This document shows, piece after piece, positions 36,030 to 45,291 of a stretch of DNA of 64,000 bases. The translations under genes and the position numbers were made by a program. Numbering within the stretch: the stretch's first letter is position 1; each line of letters begins with the position of its first letter. Below the pieces are notes generated by a model. It made no database searches. It saw only the letters and a program-made list of their open reading frames with translations, and had not been told where the DNA came from. The stretch covers positions 1 to 64,000 of the forward strand of contig NZ_JAAFGM010000009.1 in assembly GCF_012931985.1 (NCBI RefSeq), given 5' to 3'. The DNA comes from Candidatus Roseilinea sp. NK_OTU-006 (lineage in GTDB: Bacteria > Chloroflexota > Anaerolineae > J036 > Brachytrichaceae).

Positions 36030-37499
36030 ATGAAATACCACGTCGCCACCTTCGGCTGCCAGATGAACGAGGCCGACTCGCAACGGCTGGCGTCCGAGTT
36101 GGAGAAGCTCGGCCTGCGCGCCACCGACGACCGCTTCGCCGCGGACGTCTTGGTGCTGAACACATGCGTGGTGCGCCAAGGCGCAGAGGACAAGGCGCTG
36201 AGCTACCTGCACATGATCAAGCCGATCAAGCAGCGCAACCCGAATGTGGTGGTCGGCGTGATGGGCTGCCTGGTAGGCGTGCGCGGCAATACGCCGCTGA
36301 AGCAGGCCTTTCCCTGGGTGGATGTGTTCATGGCGCCCAGTGAGCCGGGGCCGATGGTGGACTTCCTGTTGCAGCGCGAGGGCAAACGCCTGGCCGAGGC
36401 CGAGACGCAGGCGCGCTTCGCATTGCAAGATGGCGACTTTCCGGCAGCGCAGCCTGACCTGGCGCTGCGGCTGCCGGCCCATGAAGTCGGCAAGCGCGTG
36501 ACGGCCAACGTGCCCGTCGTGTATGGCTGCTCGCACGCCTGCACCTTTTGCATCATCCCGTTCCGGCGCGGCCCGGAGCGCAGCCGTCCGGTCGCCGAGA
36601 TCGTGCGCGAAGTCGAATCGCTCGTCGCGCAAGGGGTGAAGGAGGTGACGCTCCTCGGCCAAATCGTGGATCGCTACGGCTACGACCTGCTCGGCGACGA
36701 CTACGCCATCAAGCGCTACAACCCCGGCGCAGCCTCGGGCATCCCCTCCCAAAACATTCCGCTGCGCACGCCGCTGGTGGATCTGCTGCGCGCGGTCAAC
36801 GACATCGAGGGTCTGGAGCGCGTGCGCTTCCTCACCTCGCATCCGAACTGGATGACCGACGAGCTGCTCGACGCAGTAAACGAGTTGCCGAAGGTGATGT
36901 CGCACATCGAGGTGCCGGTGCAGGCCGGCGACGACGACGTGCTGAAGCGCATGCGACGCGGCTACACTCGCGACGACTACCGCCGGCTGATCGAACGCAT
37001 TCGCGCAAAGGTGCCGGATGCCGCCATTGCCACCGATATCATCGTCGGCTTCTGCGGCGAGACCGAGGCTCAGTTCATGCGCACCTACGAATTGCTCGAG
37101 GAGCTACGGCTCGACGTCGTGCACCTAGCGAAATACTCACCGCGCCCGCACACCGTCGCGGCGCGCGAGTTCGCCGACGATGTGCCGGAGGAGGAGAAGG
37201 AACGCCGCTTCCGCTTCCTCGAAGCACAGCACGAGCGCATCAGCGGCGAGATCAACCAGCGTTACCTCGGCCAGACGGTGGAGGTGCTGGTGGAAGACCA
37301 GCACAAGGGCAAGTGGCGCGGGCGCACACCGCAGAACAAACTGGTGTTCTTCGAGGACGCGAGCAACGACTGGCGCGGCAAGCTGGCCAACGTGACGATC
37401 ACTTGGGCCGGGCCGTGGAGCATGCAGGGAACGGTGCGCACGAATGAGGATGCGCTATACAATCCTGCGCATGCAACCCAGACAGCTCACGCTGCTTGA
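36030..37499 (+). CDS. miaB: tRNA-2-methylthio-N6-dimethylallyladenosine synthase MiaB
   Basis: A 489-residue methylthiotransferase. The N-terminal UPF0004 domain carries three cluster ligands in FGCQMNEADS, LNTCVVR and VMGCLVG. The radical SAM motif is CSHACTFC (about 170). The core block is IEVPVQAGDDDVLKRMRRGYTRDDY with TDIIVGFCGET. A TRAM domain lies near the end (LGQTVEVLVEDQHKG). It adds the 2-methylthio group to i6A37 in tRNAs reading UNN codons. Start position is set by the TACAAT box 9 bases upstream and the family start KYHVATFGCQMN. Confidence 0.95.
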   Translation: MKYHVATFGCQMNEADSQRLASELEKLGLRATDDRFAADVLVLNTCVVRQGAEDKALSYLHMIKPIKQRNPNVVVGVMGCLVGVRGNTPLKQAFPWVDVFMAPSEPGPMVDFLLQREGKRLAEAETQARFALQDGDFPAAQPDLALRLPAHEVGKRVTANVPVVYGCSHACTFCIIPFRRGPERSRPVAEIVREVESLVAQGVKEVTLLGQIVDRYGYDLLGDDYAIKRYNPGAASGIPSQNIPLRTPLVDLLRAVNDIEGLERVRFLTSHPNWMTDELLDAVNELPKVMSHIEVPVQAGDDDVLKRMRRGYTRDDYRRLIERIRAKVPDAAIATDIIVGFCGETEAQFMRTYELLEELRLDVVHLAKYSPRPHTVAAREFADDVPEEEKERRFRFLEAQHERISGEINQRYLGQTVEVLVEDQHKGKWRGRTPQNKLVFFEDASNDWRGKLANVTITWAGPWSMQGTVRTNEDALYNPAHATQTAHAA

Positions 37500-37620
37500 C
37501 GGTTATCCCTTTGACCTACGCGGCTATTTCATTCCTGAATGAGTGGACGCGCTCAGTCGCGTCTTCGACCCCTTCCCGACGCTCAAGCGCGGTGAATGGT
37601 GGGGCGATGCCCCGCGCCGC
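37471..37620 (+). other. Stop-interrupted short open frame, possible gene remnant
   Basis: From ATG 37471 (inside the end of miaB) a frame reads MQPRQLTLLDGYPFDLRGYF to a TGA at 37540-37542. It continues in the same frame as DALSRVFDPFPTLKRGEWW and further basic residues. Both parts look protein-like, so a gene broken by one stop codon is possible. No family was recognised and the evidence is weak. Confidence 0.25.
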
Positions 37621-37625
37621 CGAAT

Positions 37626-37665
37626 CTCCTATCCTCCAGTCTCTAAATCTCTAATTGCTAATCTC
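37626..37665 (-). repeat. Inverted degenerate GAGATTA-type repeat
   Basis: Read on the minus strand this stretch gives GAGATTAGCAATTAGAGATT followed by TAGAGA, the same heptamer family as at 15521-15560. It lies directly upstream of the UlaG-like gene. Confidence 0.55.
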
Positions 37666-37672
37666 ACACACG

Positions 37673-38524
37673 ATGGCTACACGACACGGCAAAGACCTGG
37701 TCGCACAGATGGACGCGCTGCGCGTGCCGCCAGGCGCGCTGGCGATTTGGGCGCTGGGCCAGATGGGCTTCGCGCTCAAGGGCAGCGGCGACACCGTGAT
37801 CTACGTTGACCCCTACCTGACCGGCAAGTCGAAGGAGGAGGCCGCGCCGGGCGAGATCTTCTACCGCGAATTTCCCCCGCCGGTCGCGCCGGGCGAAGTG
37901 ACCAACGCACGTGCCGTGCTGTGCTCGCATGAGCATCTCGACCACACCGACGCCGGCACGATCGGCCCGATCGCCCAAGCCTCGCCGCAAGCGACCTTCG
38001 TCATCACCGGCTGGGCACACCCCATCGCCGACCGAGCGGGCATCGCGCCGGAGCGACGCATCACGCCCGCCGTTGGACAACCCTTCGTCATCGGCGACGT
38101 GCGCATCACGGCGCTCCCCTCGGCGCACTACCAGGTAGAAGAAGACTCGACGAAGGGGCATCGCTGGCTCGGCTTCGTCATCGAGTGGAACGGCGTGACG
38201 CTATACCACAGCGGCGACACGGTGATCTACCCCGGCTATCTGGAGACGCTCAAGGCGCAGCCGCGCGCCGACGTCGCCATCGTGCCGGTGAACGGGCGCG
38301 ACGCCTATCGCGACTCGCTTGGCATCGTCGGTAACCTGCTGCCGCTGGAGGCGGCCTGGCTGGCGCGCGAGCTGGGCTGGGACGTGCTGATCGCCGGCCA
38401 CAATGACCTGTTCATCGGCAACTGCATCGGCGCGGGCGAGTTGCCCGACGCTATTCGCCGCTTCAACCCGCGCCAGAAGATGCACGTCCTGCAGCCCGGC
38501 GAGCTGTATCTGTATGTGAAGTGA
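37673..38524 (+). CDS. UlaG-like metallo-beta-lactamase-fold hydrolase
   Basis: A 283-residue member of the metallo-beta-lactamase fold. SHEHLDHTDAGT (about 83-94) supplies the HxHxDH metal motif. TLYHSGDTVIYPGYLETL provides a further Asp and IAGHNDLF a C-terminal His. The overall layout matches L-ascorbate-6-phosphate lactonase UlaG and related metal-dependent hydrolases. Real substrate unknown. ATG 37673 is used because the extra upstream residues fall in the repeat. It converges on an amidohydrolase gene, which in other organisms may also act on lactones. Confidence 0.82.
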   Translation: MATRHGKDLVAQMDALRVPPGALAIWALGQMGFALKGSGDTVIYVDPYLTGKSKEEAAPGEIFYREFPPPVAPGEVTNARAVLCSHEHLDHTDAGTIGPIAQASPQATFVITGWAHPIADRAGIAPERRITPAVGQPFVIGDVRITALPSAHYQVEEDSTKGHRWLGFVIEWNGVTLYHSGDTVIYPGYLETLKAQPRADVAIVPVNGRDAYRDSLGIVGNLLPLEAAWLARELGWDVLIAGHNDLFIGNCIGAGELPDAIRRFNPRQKMHVLQPGELYLYVK

Positions 38525-38560
38525 GCGGGTAGCCAAAGGCAATGCCTTCGTCTACCCGCT
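38524..38560. terminator. Bidirectional hairpin between convergent genes
   Basis: AGCGGGTAG (38524-38532) pairs with CTACCCGCT (38552-38560), and an inner AAGGC/GCCTT stem fills the loop. The hairpin lies between two convergent genes. No clear T-run is present, so termination efficiency is uncertain. Confidence 0.55.
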
Positions 38561-38583
38561 GGCCGGGTCTGGCCTTCAAGGCT

Positions 38584-39438
38584 TCACAGCCGGTAGACGC
38601 GCTTGGCATTTTCGGCCCACAGCTTGCGTTTGGCCGCCTCGCTGAGACCGGATGTCAGCTCATCCACGGTCTGCACCCACCGCGCGTAGCTCGACGCCAG
38701 CAGCACCACCGGCCAATCGCCGCCGAACATCACGCGGTCCTCGCCGAAGGCGTCGAAGACCGCCTCGAAATACGGCCGCAGGTCATCGGTCGTCCAGCGC
38801 GCGTGGTCGGCCTCGGTGACCATCCCGCTGATCTTGCAGACGACATTGGGCAGCGCTGCCAGCGCCCGGATGTGCGCCTGCCAAGGATCGCGCAGGCCGG
38901 CCTTGATGTCCGGCTTGGCGATGTGATCGAGGATGAAGCGGACGTTGGGACAGCGTTCCACTAGGCCGATGGCCGCCGGCAGTTGGCGATGCACGATGCA
39001 AATGTCGAACGAGAAGCCGTAATCGGCCAACGCCTGAACGCCGCGCACGAAGTCGGGGCGCAGCGCGAAAGCGTCATCGCGTTCGGCCTGCAACAGCCGG
39101 CGCACGCCCTTGACGCGCGGGCCGAGCGCCTTCAGCGCGTCAAGGTAGCTGCGGACGCAGTCGCCATCTTCCACCGGCGCGCTGGCCACGATCCCGCGCA
39201 GCCGCGGCTCGCGTTCGGCCAGCGCGCTCACCCATTGCGCCTCGAGCAATCGGTAGCTCGGCGCGACGTCCACTTCGAGGTAGACCATTGCTTCGATCTC
39301 GATGCCCTGGGTATGCTCGGCGTATTCCTCCAACCCGTAGGTTCGGGCGAGCAAGTCCATCCCCGCCAGCCAATCCATACGGAAGCGGCGCGGGTTCCAC
39401 AGATGCACGTGAGTGTCAACGATTGGGAAGTTCGGCAT
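38584..39438 (-). CDS. Amidohydrolase-2 family protein (lactonase-like)
   Basis: A 284-residue TIM-barrel metal hydrolase. The start [19 protein letters not shown] has the HxH metal motif followed by W, as in L-fuconolactonase and related sugar lactonases. [14 protein letters not shown] gives the strand-6 His, and [10 protein letters not shown] the strand-8 Asp. Sugar-lactone hydrolysis is likely but not proven. ATG 39438 is the family-like start. A TATCTT box lies 6 bases upstream, with no Shine-Dalgarno sequence. Divergent from rarA. Confidence 0.83.
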   Translation of the reverse strand: MPNFPIVDTHVHLWNPRRFRMDWLAGMDLLARTYGLEEYAEHTQGIEIEAMVYLEVDVAPSYRLLEAQWVSALAEREPRLRGIVASAPVEDGDCVRSYLDALKALGPRVKGVRRLLQAERDDAFALRPDFVRGVQALADYGFSFDICIVHRQLPAAIGLVERCPNVRFILDHIAKPDIKAGLRDPWQAHIRALAALPNVVCKISGMVTEADHARWTTDDLRPYFEAVFDAFGEDRVMFGGDWPVVLLASSYARWVQTVDELTSGLSEAAKRKLWAENAKRVYRL

Positions 39439-39489
39439 GTGGGGAAGATAGCGCCGATTGACCGACGGCGCAAAATCAACCCAAGCTGT

Positions 39490-39495
39490 TATGAT
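39490..39495 (+). promoter_or_regulatory. -10-like box before rarA
   Basis: TATGAT ends 7 bases before the rarA ATG at 39503. Transcription would then begin at or next to the start codon, giving a leaderless mRNA. Confidence 0.5.
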
Positions 39496-39502
39496 GCTCG
39501 GC

Positions 39503-40924
39503 ATGCCCGACCTTTTCGACTATGCCCAGGCCGAGTTCGACAAGGTGGAAGCGCCGCTGGCGGCGCGCATGCGGCCGCGCGCGCTGGATGAGTTCGTCGG
39601 TCAGGAGGAGATCGTCGGGCCGGGCAAGCTGCTGCGCCGCGCAATCGAGGCCGACCGGTTGTTCAGCTCGATCATCTTGTGGGGACCGCCCGGCACTGGC
39701 AAGACCACGCTCGCGCGCATCATCGCCAACCGCACGCGCTCGCACTTCGAGACGCTGAACGCGGTGATGGCCGGCGTGGCCGACATCCGCCGCGTGGTGC
39801 AGGACGCTAAGGAGCGTCGCAAGCTACACCGCCAGCGCACCATCCTGCTGGTGGACGAGATCCATCGCTTCAACAAGAGCCAACAGGACGCGCTGCTGCC
39901 CCACGTGGAGGACGGCACGATCGTGCTGATCGGCGCGACGACCGAGAACCCCTACTTCGAGGTGAACAGCGCACTGATCTCGCGCTCGCGCCTGTTCATG
40001 CTTCGCCCGCTGACCGAGGCGCAAATCATCACTATTCTGCGCACGGCGCTGAGTGACCCCGAGCGCGGCTACGGCAATCGCCGCACGCCGGACGGCCGGC
40101 CTCAGGTATGCGTGGACGAGGATGCACTGCGCCATCTCGCTCGCGTGGCCGGCGGCGACGCGCGTAATGCGCTGAACGCGCTGGAGTTGGCGGTCGAGTC
40201 CACGCCGCCCGACGCTGCAGGCGTGATTCACATTGACCTGGCCGTGGCGCAGGAGAGCATCCAACGGCGCGCCGTGCTCTACGACAAGGAAGGCGACGCG
40301 CACTACGACACCATCAGCGCGTTCATCAAGAGCGTGCGCGGCAGCGACCCAGACGCCGCACTGTACTGGCTGGCCAAGATGCTCTACGCGGGCGAAGACC
40401 CGCGCTTCGTCATGCGCCGGCTGCTGATCCTGGCCAGCGAGGACGTCGGCCTGGCGGACCCGATGGGTTTGGTCGTGGCGGCTGCGGCAGCGCAGTCGCT
40501 GGACTACGTGGGCATGCCGGAGGGCATGTATCCGCTGGTTGAGGCGACGTTGTACCTGGCCACCGCGCCGAAGAGCAACACCGCCACGCATTACTTCCGC
40601 GCCCGCGCGCAGATTGAGGCCGAAGGCGCCGGCGAGGTGCCCGATCACCTGAAGGACGCCAACCGCGACGCGCGCGGTCTGGGGCACGGCCGGGGCTATC
40701 TCTACCCGCATGAGTTCGAAGGGCACTGGACGCCGCAGAACTACCTGCCGCGCGAGATCGCCGGACTGACGTTCTACACACCGAGCGATCAGGGCTACGA
40801 GCGCATCGTCGCCGAGCGGCTGGCGCGCTGGCGCGAAGCGCAGCGCCGGGCATTGGGCATCGAAGGGCGTGAGGCGCCGATGCTCAGCCATGAGGAGATC
40901 GAACGCATGAAGCGTGAGCGATGA
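39503..40924 (+). CDS. rarA: Replication-associated recombination protein RarA (MgsA)
   Basis: A 473-residue AAA+ ATPase of the clamp-loader group. The start PDLFDYAQ leads to [21 protein letters not shown]. Walker A is [15 protein letters not shown], Walker [16 protein letters not shown], and sensor 1 [19 protein letters not shown]. The C-terminal tetramerisation region has [32 protein letters not shown]. It acts at stalled forks. ATG 39503 fits the family start; ATGs at 39491 and 39494 overlap the TATGAT box and are less likely. Confidence 0.95.
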   Translation: MPDLFDYAQAEFDKVEAPLAARMRPRALDEFVGQEEIVGPGKLLRRAIEADRLFSSIILWGPPGTGKTTLARIIANRTRSHFETLNAVMAGVADIRRVVQDAKERRKLHRQRTILLVDEIHRFNKSQQDALLPHVEDGTIVLIGATTENPYFEVNSALISRSRLFMLRPLTEAQIITILRTALSDPERGYGNRRTPDGRPQVCVDEDALRHLARVAGGDARNALNALELAVESTPPDAAGVIHIDLAVAQESIQRRAVLYDKEGDAHYDTISAFIKSVRGSDPDAALYWLAKMLYAGEDPRFVMRRLLILASEDVGLADPMGLVVAAAAAQSLDYVGMPEGMYPLVEATLYLATAPKSNTATHYFRARAQIEAEGAGEVPDHLKDANRDARGLGHGRGYLYPHEFEGHWTPQNYLPREIAGLTFYTPSDQGYERIVAERLARWREAQRRALGIEGREAPMLSHEEIERMKRER

Positions 40925-40945
40925 CCCCGTTGCGCAGCGCTGAGC

Positions 40946-40951
40946 GATAAT
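40946..40951 (+). promoter_or_regulatory. -10-like box before the peroxidase gene
   Basis: GATAAT lies 8 bases upstream of the ATG at 40960, without a Shine-Dalgarno sequence. Confidence 0.4.
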
Positions 40952-40959
40952 TCCGCCCG

Positions 40960-41460
40960 ATGAGCACCCAAGCAGCCAACATCCTGGATGAAACCGTCGT
41001 CACGCCGGAGAACACGGTCAAGTCGCTGCGCGATTTTGCCGGTGACGTGTTGCTGATCGTGAACGTGGCCAGCCAGTGCGGTTACACGCCCCAATACGCC
41101 GGCCTGCAAGCGTTATACGAGAAATACCGCGATCGCGGCTTCACCGTGCTGGCCTTCCCGTGCAACCAGTTCGGCGGCCAGGAGCCGGGAACGATGGAGG
41201 AAATCCTAACCTTCTGCAGCACGCGCTACAACGTGAGCTTCCCCGTCTTCAACAAGATCGAGGTGAACGGTCCGAATCGTGCACCATTGTATGAGAAGCT
41301 CACGCAGGCCATCCCGCCGGAGAACATCGCCTGGAACTTCGAGAAGTTCCTCGTGGGGCGGGACGGCCGGGTGCTGGCGCGCTTCAAGCCGCGCACCGGC
41401 CCCGACGCCGAGGAGCTGGTGCAGGCCATCGAAGCGGCGCTGGCCACGCCGAGGCCGTAG
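40960..41460 (+). CDS. Glutathione peroxidase-like thiol peroxidase
   Basis: A 166-residue protein. It has the three family motifs: NVASQCGYTPQY (peroxidatic Cys, not selenocysteine), FPCNQFGGQEPG (Gln and resolving Cys region) and WNFEKFLVGRDG (Trp). It reduces hydroperoxides, most likely with thioredoxin because bacterial Cys-type enzymes usually do so. No signal peptide. It follows rarA by 35 bases but has its own -10-like box. Confidence 0.94.
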   Translation: MSTQAANILDETVVTPENTVKSLRDFAGDVLLIVNVASQCGYTPQYAGLQALYEKYRDRGFTVLAFPCNQFGGQEPGTMEEILTFCSTRYNVSFPVFNKIEVNGPNRAPLYEKLTQAIPPENIAWNFEKFLVGRDGRVLARFKPRTGPDAEELVQAIEAALATPRP

Positions 41461-41785
41461 CGACTGCGGGTGTAGGGTAACGCCGACCGCCGGCGCGCCT
41501 CTCGGCTGCCTTCGTGGTGCCGGGGTGTGGTGGCCGAGAACACCCGACGCTTCCCCCCAGCCGGCAGCCCCCTTCATCGCCGTTGCTGACGTTCAGATTA
41601 AGACAGCCGGCGCTGCGCGCGACATCCCAGCGGAATGTCGTGCGCCGGCCGGACTGCACAGTGGACATGCCGGCGCGGGATTTAAGGTTGGGAATTTGTC
41701 CTCCTGCGAACTAAGTGGCAAACCGCCAACGCGATGCGCGACCGAAGACACCGTCGCCGATAATCGGCCCGGCGACGGGCGGGCT
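41461..41785. other. Intergenic region with an imperfect long hairpin
   Basis: No protein-coding frame is convincing. At 41606-41649, GCCGGCG pairs with CGCCGGC and GCGACAT with ATGTCGT, with a 5-base bulge and a 9-base loop. The region lies between convergent genes. Whether it is a terminator or a small RNA is unknown. Confidence 0.45.
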
Positions 41786-42721
41786 TTAATCGTTGTCCTT
41801 GAAGATGTCGCCCAACGCATCCTCCCACACGTCGGCCAGCTTCGTGAAGGGCATCTCGACAAAGTCGGCCTCCAGCTTAGCCAGCCATTCTTTGATCGGC
41901 GCATGGGGAAGTTGGCGCGCCAGCTTCTCGATTGCCTCGCGCATCTGCGCGGTGGCCTCCGCGCTCTTCTCCGCCAGCTCGGTCAGATCTATGCCCAGCT
42001 TGAACATGGAGTTCAGCCGGATCATCGCGTCGTGCCAGGCTTGGTAATCGTTCTCAACGGTGAACGGCGGCGTTGGCTCGCGATACGTGAACTGGGAGAA
42101 GTCGTAGGCGGGCACGAGGGCATACATGGCGAAGTATTCCTGACCCACGCGCTCCGCGTGGTCCTCCAGGTACGAGCCGATGCTCACGCCGCCTTCGTAG
42201 TTCGAGAAGCTGACGGCATACTCGGCCAGCTCTTCTTTCATGCGCGGCAAGGCATAGGTGACGGAGAAGGTGCGATGCTTGTTGAATGGCACCAGAGCAT
42301 ATACGCCGCCAACGGCAGCGATGCGCCGGACGTTAAATGCGCTGGCTAGGTCGAAGAACGCCTCGGCGTAGCGCTCAACGTTCATGTGCGGCTCATCGCC
42401 CAGGAAGATCACCAGGCCGCGCCGTCCGCCCTCCCATCCGCTTTCCCAGTAGAAGGCTTCGTTGCGGTGGAAGATGACCTCCTTGCGATAGCCTTCTTCG
42501 AACTTGAAGTGGGGCCGGAAAAGGAACTGCGAGACGGGCGTCTGGAAGAGATAAAAGCCGTCGGGCTTGATCCTGCCGATTTTCCGCGCGCCGAGCTTCG
42601 TGATGAGATATTGTGGCAGGCCCGACGACACATTGCCGGCATCGGCCCACTGTCGCCAGCCGGCGATCATATATACTTCGTCGGCTTGCGGCTTTTCAAA
42701 CAGTTCGAGTTGGTCTGCCAT
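41786..42721 (-). CDS. PAC2-family protein
   Basis: A 311-residue protein of the PAC2 (proteasome assembly chaperone 2) family. MIAGWRQWADAGNVSSGLPQYL at the start, RRIAAVGGVYALVPFNK in the middle and GGVSIGSYLEDHAER are typical of bacterial members. Its role in bacteria lacking a proteasome is not known. The C-terminal 60 residues are helical and charged. TAGAGT lies 8 bases before the ATG with no Shine-Dalgarno sequence. Confidence 0.87.
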   Translation of the reverse strand: MADQLELFEKPQADEVYMIAGWRQWADAGNVSSGLPQYLITKLGARKIGRIKPDGFYLFQTPVSQFLFRPHFKFEEGYRKEVIFHRNEAFYWESGWEGGRRGLVIFLGDEPHMNVERYAEAFFDLASAFNVRRIAAVGGVYALVPFNKHRTFSVTYALPRMKEELAEYAVSFSNYEGGVSIGSYLEDHAERVGQEYFAMYALVPAYDFSQFTYREPTPPFTVENDYQAWHDAMIRLNSMFKLGIDLTELAEKSAEATAQMREAIEKLARQLPHAPIKEWLAKLEADFVEMPFTKLADVWEDALGDIFKDND

Positions 42722-42729
42722 AGACCTAA

Positions 42730-42735
42730 ACTCTA
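42730..42735 (-). promoter_or_regulatory. -10-like box before the PAC2 gene
   Basis: TAGAGT on the minus strand, 8 bases upstream of the PAC2-gene ATG, with no ribosome binding site. Confidence 0.4.
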
Positions 42736-42818
42736 CACTTAAAGGTTAGAACTATCTTGGCGCATTCCCCTTTCTCTAAGGTCGAACATAATTATGAACG
42801 CTGGGATAGAGGACAGCG

Positions 42819-43829
42819 ATGACCGTCAACCTGCACAACCGATCCTTCCTCAAAGAGCTGGATTTCACCCCCGAAGAGCTGCATTATCTGCTCGACCTCT
42901 CGCGCGAGCTGAAGGCAGCCAAGCGCGCCGGTCGCGAACAACAGCGCCTGGTCGGCAAGAACATCGCCTTGATTTTCGAGAAGGACTCCACGCGCACGCG
43001 CTGCGCGTTCGAGGTGGCCGCCTACGACCAGGGCGCCCACACAACCTACCTTGGGCCAACCGGCTCGCAGATCGGCCATAAGGAATCCATTAAGGACACG
43101 GCGCGCGTGCTGGGCCGCATGTACGATGCGATTGCGTATCGCGGCTTTGGCCAAGAAGTCATCGAGACGCTGGCAACCTACGCCGGCGTGCCGGTCTACA
43201 ACGGCTTGACCAACGCGTGCCACCCCACCCAACTGCTGGCCGACATGCTCACGATGATGGAGCATTGCGATAAGCCGCTGGGCGAGGTGGCGTATTGCTA
43301 CTTGGGCGACGCACGTTACAACATGGGCAACTCGCTGATGGCCGGCGGTTGCCTGATGGGCATGGACGTGCGCATCTGCGCACCGCAGTCGCTCTGGCCG
43401 GACGCGCGGCTGGTCGAGCGCTGCCGCGCCATCGCTGCGCAGACCGGCGCGCGCCTTACGCTGACCGAAGATGTGGCCGAGGGCGTGCGCGGTGTTGACT
43501 TTGTGCACACCGACGTGTGGGTCTCGATGGGCGAGCCGGACGCCGCCTGGGCCGAGCGCATCGCGCTGCTCAAGCCCTATCAGGTCAACGCCGCCGTCAT
43601 GCAGATGACCGGCAACCCCGACGCCAAGTTCATGCACTGCCTGCCGGCCTTCCACAACGCCGAGACGAAGATCGGCCGCCAGGTAGCCGAGAAATTCGGC
43701 TTTGGCCACGACGGCATGGAGGTGACCGAGGAGGTGTTCGAGTCCGAGCGTTCCATCGTCTTCGACCAGGCCGAGAATCGCATGCACACGATCAAGGCGG
43801 TGATGGTCGCGACGCTGGCAGATCGGTGA
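42819..43829 (+). CDS. argF: Ornithine carbamoyltransferase
   Basis: A 336-residue enzyme making citrulline from ornithine and carbamoyl phosphate. It has the carbamoyl phosphate motif STRTRCAFE (about 57-65), [12 protein letters not shown] near 138, the SMG-type loop ([11 protein letters not shown]) and the HCLPAFHN catalytic loop near 271 that is specific for ornithine transferases. AGAGGA lies before the ATG. argH is 24 kb away. Confidence 0.96.
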   Translation: MTVNLHNRSFLKELDFTPEELHYLLDLSRELKAAKRAGREQQRLVGKNIALIFEKDSTRTRCAFEVAAYDQGAHTTYLGPTGSQIGHKESIKDTARVLGRMYDAIAYRGFGQEVIETLATYAGVPVYNGLTNACHPTQLLADMLTMMEHCDKPLGEVAYCYLGDARYNMGNSLMAGGCLMGMDVRICAPQSLWPDARLVERCRAIAAQTGARLTLTEDVAEGVRGVDFVHTDVWVSMGEPDAAWAERIALLKPYQVNAAVMQMTGNPDAKFMHCLPAFHNAETKIGRQVAEKFGFGHDGMEVTEEVFESERSIVFDQAENRMHTIKAVMVATLADR

Positions 43830-43832
43830 CGC

Positions 43833-45233
43833 TCACGGCAGGCCGATCTCCCAGATCGCGCCTTGGCCGCCGTAGTCGAGCACGTAGAGCGTGTTGCCGA
43901 TCAGCGCGCTGTCTATCGGGTTTTGAAAACCGGTGACGATCTGCGTCGCGCTCATGCGATAGGCGTCGCCGGTCTTGGTCAGCCGGATCAGGAGCAGGTC
44001 CTGGCCGCGGTCGGTCTGCGGGCCGCCGGCTGCCCCCCAGCTCAGCAAAAAGCCGGCGCCTTTGAAATCGCCGCTCAGCCGGTTCTCGACGTCGAATGTC
44101 AGCCCCAGCGGCGAGCGGTGCATGGTCAAGCCGGCCAGCGGCCTGCCGAGGTCGCTCGCGTCGCGCACCTCGCCGTCGGCATCCTGGAACTGGTCGGCGT
44201 CCGGCCCGAAGTTGAGGATTGGGTCGGTGAACGGCGCCGGCGGCTTGGGGAAGGTCGGGTCGTTCTGATACAGCTTCGTCTGCACGGCGACGAAGTCCCA
44301 GCTCAGCCGCTTGTCTTCGGTTGGGTCGTAGTCGGCGAACTGCTGTGGATTGTCCTCGGCGCCGAATCGCCAGGGAAAGCCGTAATGCCGGCCTTGGCGC
44401 AGCCAGTTCAGCTCGTCGGGGTAATTTGCGTCCGGCCCGTTGTCCACGGCGATCAGGTCGCCGGCCGCGTTGAAGGCCAGGTCGAAGGCGTTGCGCAGGC
44501 CGTCGGCGAACAGATACCCGCCCGCTTTCAGCTTGGCTTGGTCGTTCGGCAGCACCAGGTCTTGCGCGTTTGTCGGCACGCGGAAGACCGCTGCGGTCAG
44601 CGGAACCTCGCGCAGGCCGGGGAAGGCGCCCTCGGCCGTCTGCACCTCGCCGTGGTCGGTGCGCGAGCCGCTGTTGAAATACACAGATTTGCCGTCCGGG
44701 CTGACCACGATCCCGTTGCACAGATGGTCGTACTGGGTGTTGCTCTTCTCGTACCACTCGGTTCGGACGAGCGTGGACCATGTGCGCCCGCTGCCGCTGA
44801 TGACCCCTTTGCGGACAATGCATCGGTTGCGTGGGCCTTCGCCTTCGTTGCCGACCACGTAGAGCGTGCGGTCCGGCCCGAACGCCAGCCCCAATGCGTA
44901 TGGTGCGCCGCCGATCTCGCTGCGGCTGTAGGCCAGCGCGCCGCGCGTCTCGCGATCGGGCTGAGGCGAGAGATAGAACACATCGCCCTGCGGGCTGAGG
45001 TAGTACAGGTCGTTCGAGCCGGGATCTCTGACCAGCCGGATCATGCCTGGGCCGACTTCGGCGACTTTGCGGATGCGGATGTCGTCGCGCAAGGGCTTGG
45101 GGGAATCGGCTGGCAGCGGCGTCGGTCGAATCGTTGGGGTGGGCACATCGGATTGCGACGGCGCCGGCGCGCCGCATGCCGTAAGCATCGCCGCCATGCT
45201 CAACGCGGCGATGAGACGAATCGAGGATGCCAT
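43833..45233 (-). CDS. Glucose/sorbosone dehydrogenase-like lipoprotein
   Basis: A 466-residue lipoprotein with lipobox MLTAC and acylated Cys at residue 20, followed by a Pro/Thr-rich tether. The rest is a six-bladed propeller of the GSDH type: PYALGLAFGPDRTLYVVGN, NGIVVSPDGKSVYFNSGSR, LRNAFDLAFNAAGDLIAVDN, GRHYGFPWRFG. Family members oxidise sugars with PQQ, but many lipoproteins of this type are of unknown activity. ATG 45233 is preferred; TAAGAT lies 7 bases upstream. It is divergent from a glycosyltransferase gene. Confidence 0.85.
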   Translation of the reverse strand: MASSIRLIAALSMAAMLTACGAPAPSQSDVPTPTIRPTPLPADSPKPLRDDIRIRKVAEVGPGMIRLVRDPGSNDLYYLSPQGDVFYLSPQPDRETRGALAYSRSEIGGAPYALGLAFGPDRTLYVVGNEGEGPRNRCIVRKGVISGSGRTWSTLVRTEWYEKSNTQYDHLCNGIVVSPDGKSVYFNSGSRTDHGEVQTAEGAFPGLREVPLTAAVFRVPTNAQDLVLPNDQAKLKAGGYLFADGLRNAFDLAFNAAGDLIAVDNGPDANYPDELNWLRQGRHYGFPWRFGAEDNPQQFADYDPTEDKRLSWDFVAVQTKLYQNDPTFPKPPAPFTDPILNFGPDADQFQDADGEVRDASDLGRPLAGLTMHRSPLGLTFDVENRLSGDFKGAGFLLSWGAAGGPQTDRGQDLLLIRLTKTGDAYRMSATQIVTGFQNPIDSALIGNTLYVLDYGGQGAIWEIGLP

Positions 45234-45240
45234 GCTGTGC

Positions 45241-45246
45241 ATCTTA
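45241..45246 (-). promoter_or_regulatory. -10-like box before the sorbosone-dehydrogenase-like gene
   Basis: TAAGAT on the minus strand, 7 bases upstream of the ATG at 45233. Confidence 0.45.
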
Positions 45247-45277
45247 CGACAAACTGAGCAAGCCACGTGATCGCGGG

Positions 45278-45283
45278 TATAGT
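45278..45283 (+). promoter_or_regulatory. -10-like box before the GT4 gene
   Basis: TATAGT, 8 bases upstream of the ATG at 45292 and without a Shine-Dalgarno sequence. Confidence 0.45.
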
Positions 45284-45291
45284 CCGCGCAC

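Noticed and set aside
43863-45257. 464-residue open frame on the plus strand
   Set aside because: It is the antisense of the sorbosone-dehydrogenase-like gene; its translation is rich in Arg, Gly and Val and shows no domain, while the minus frame has a lipobox and propeller repeats.
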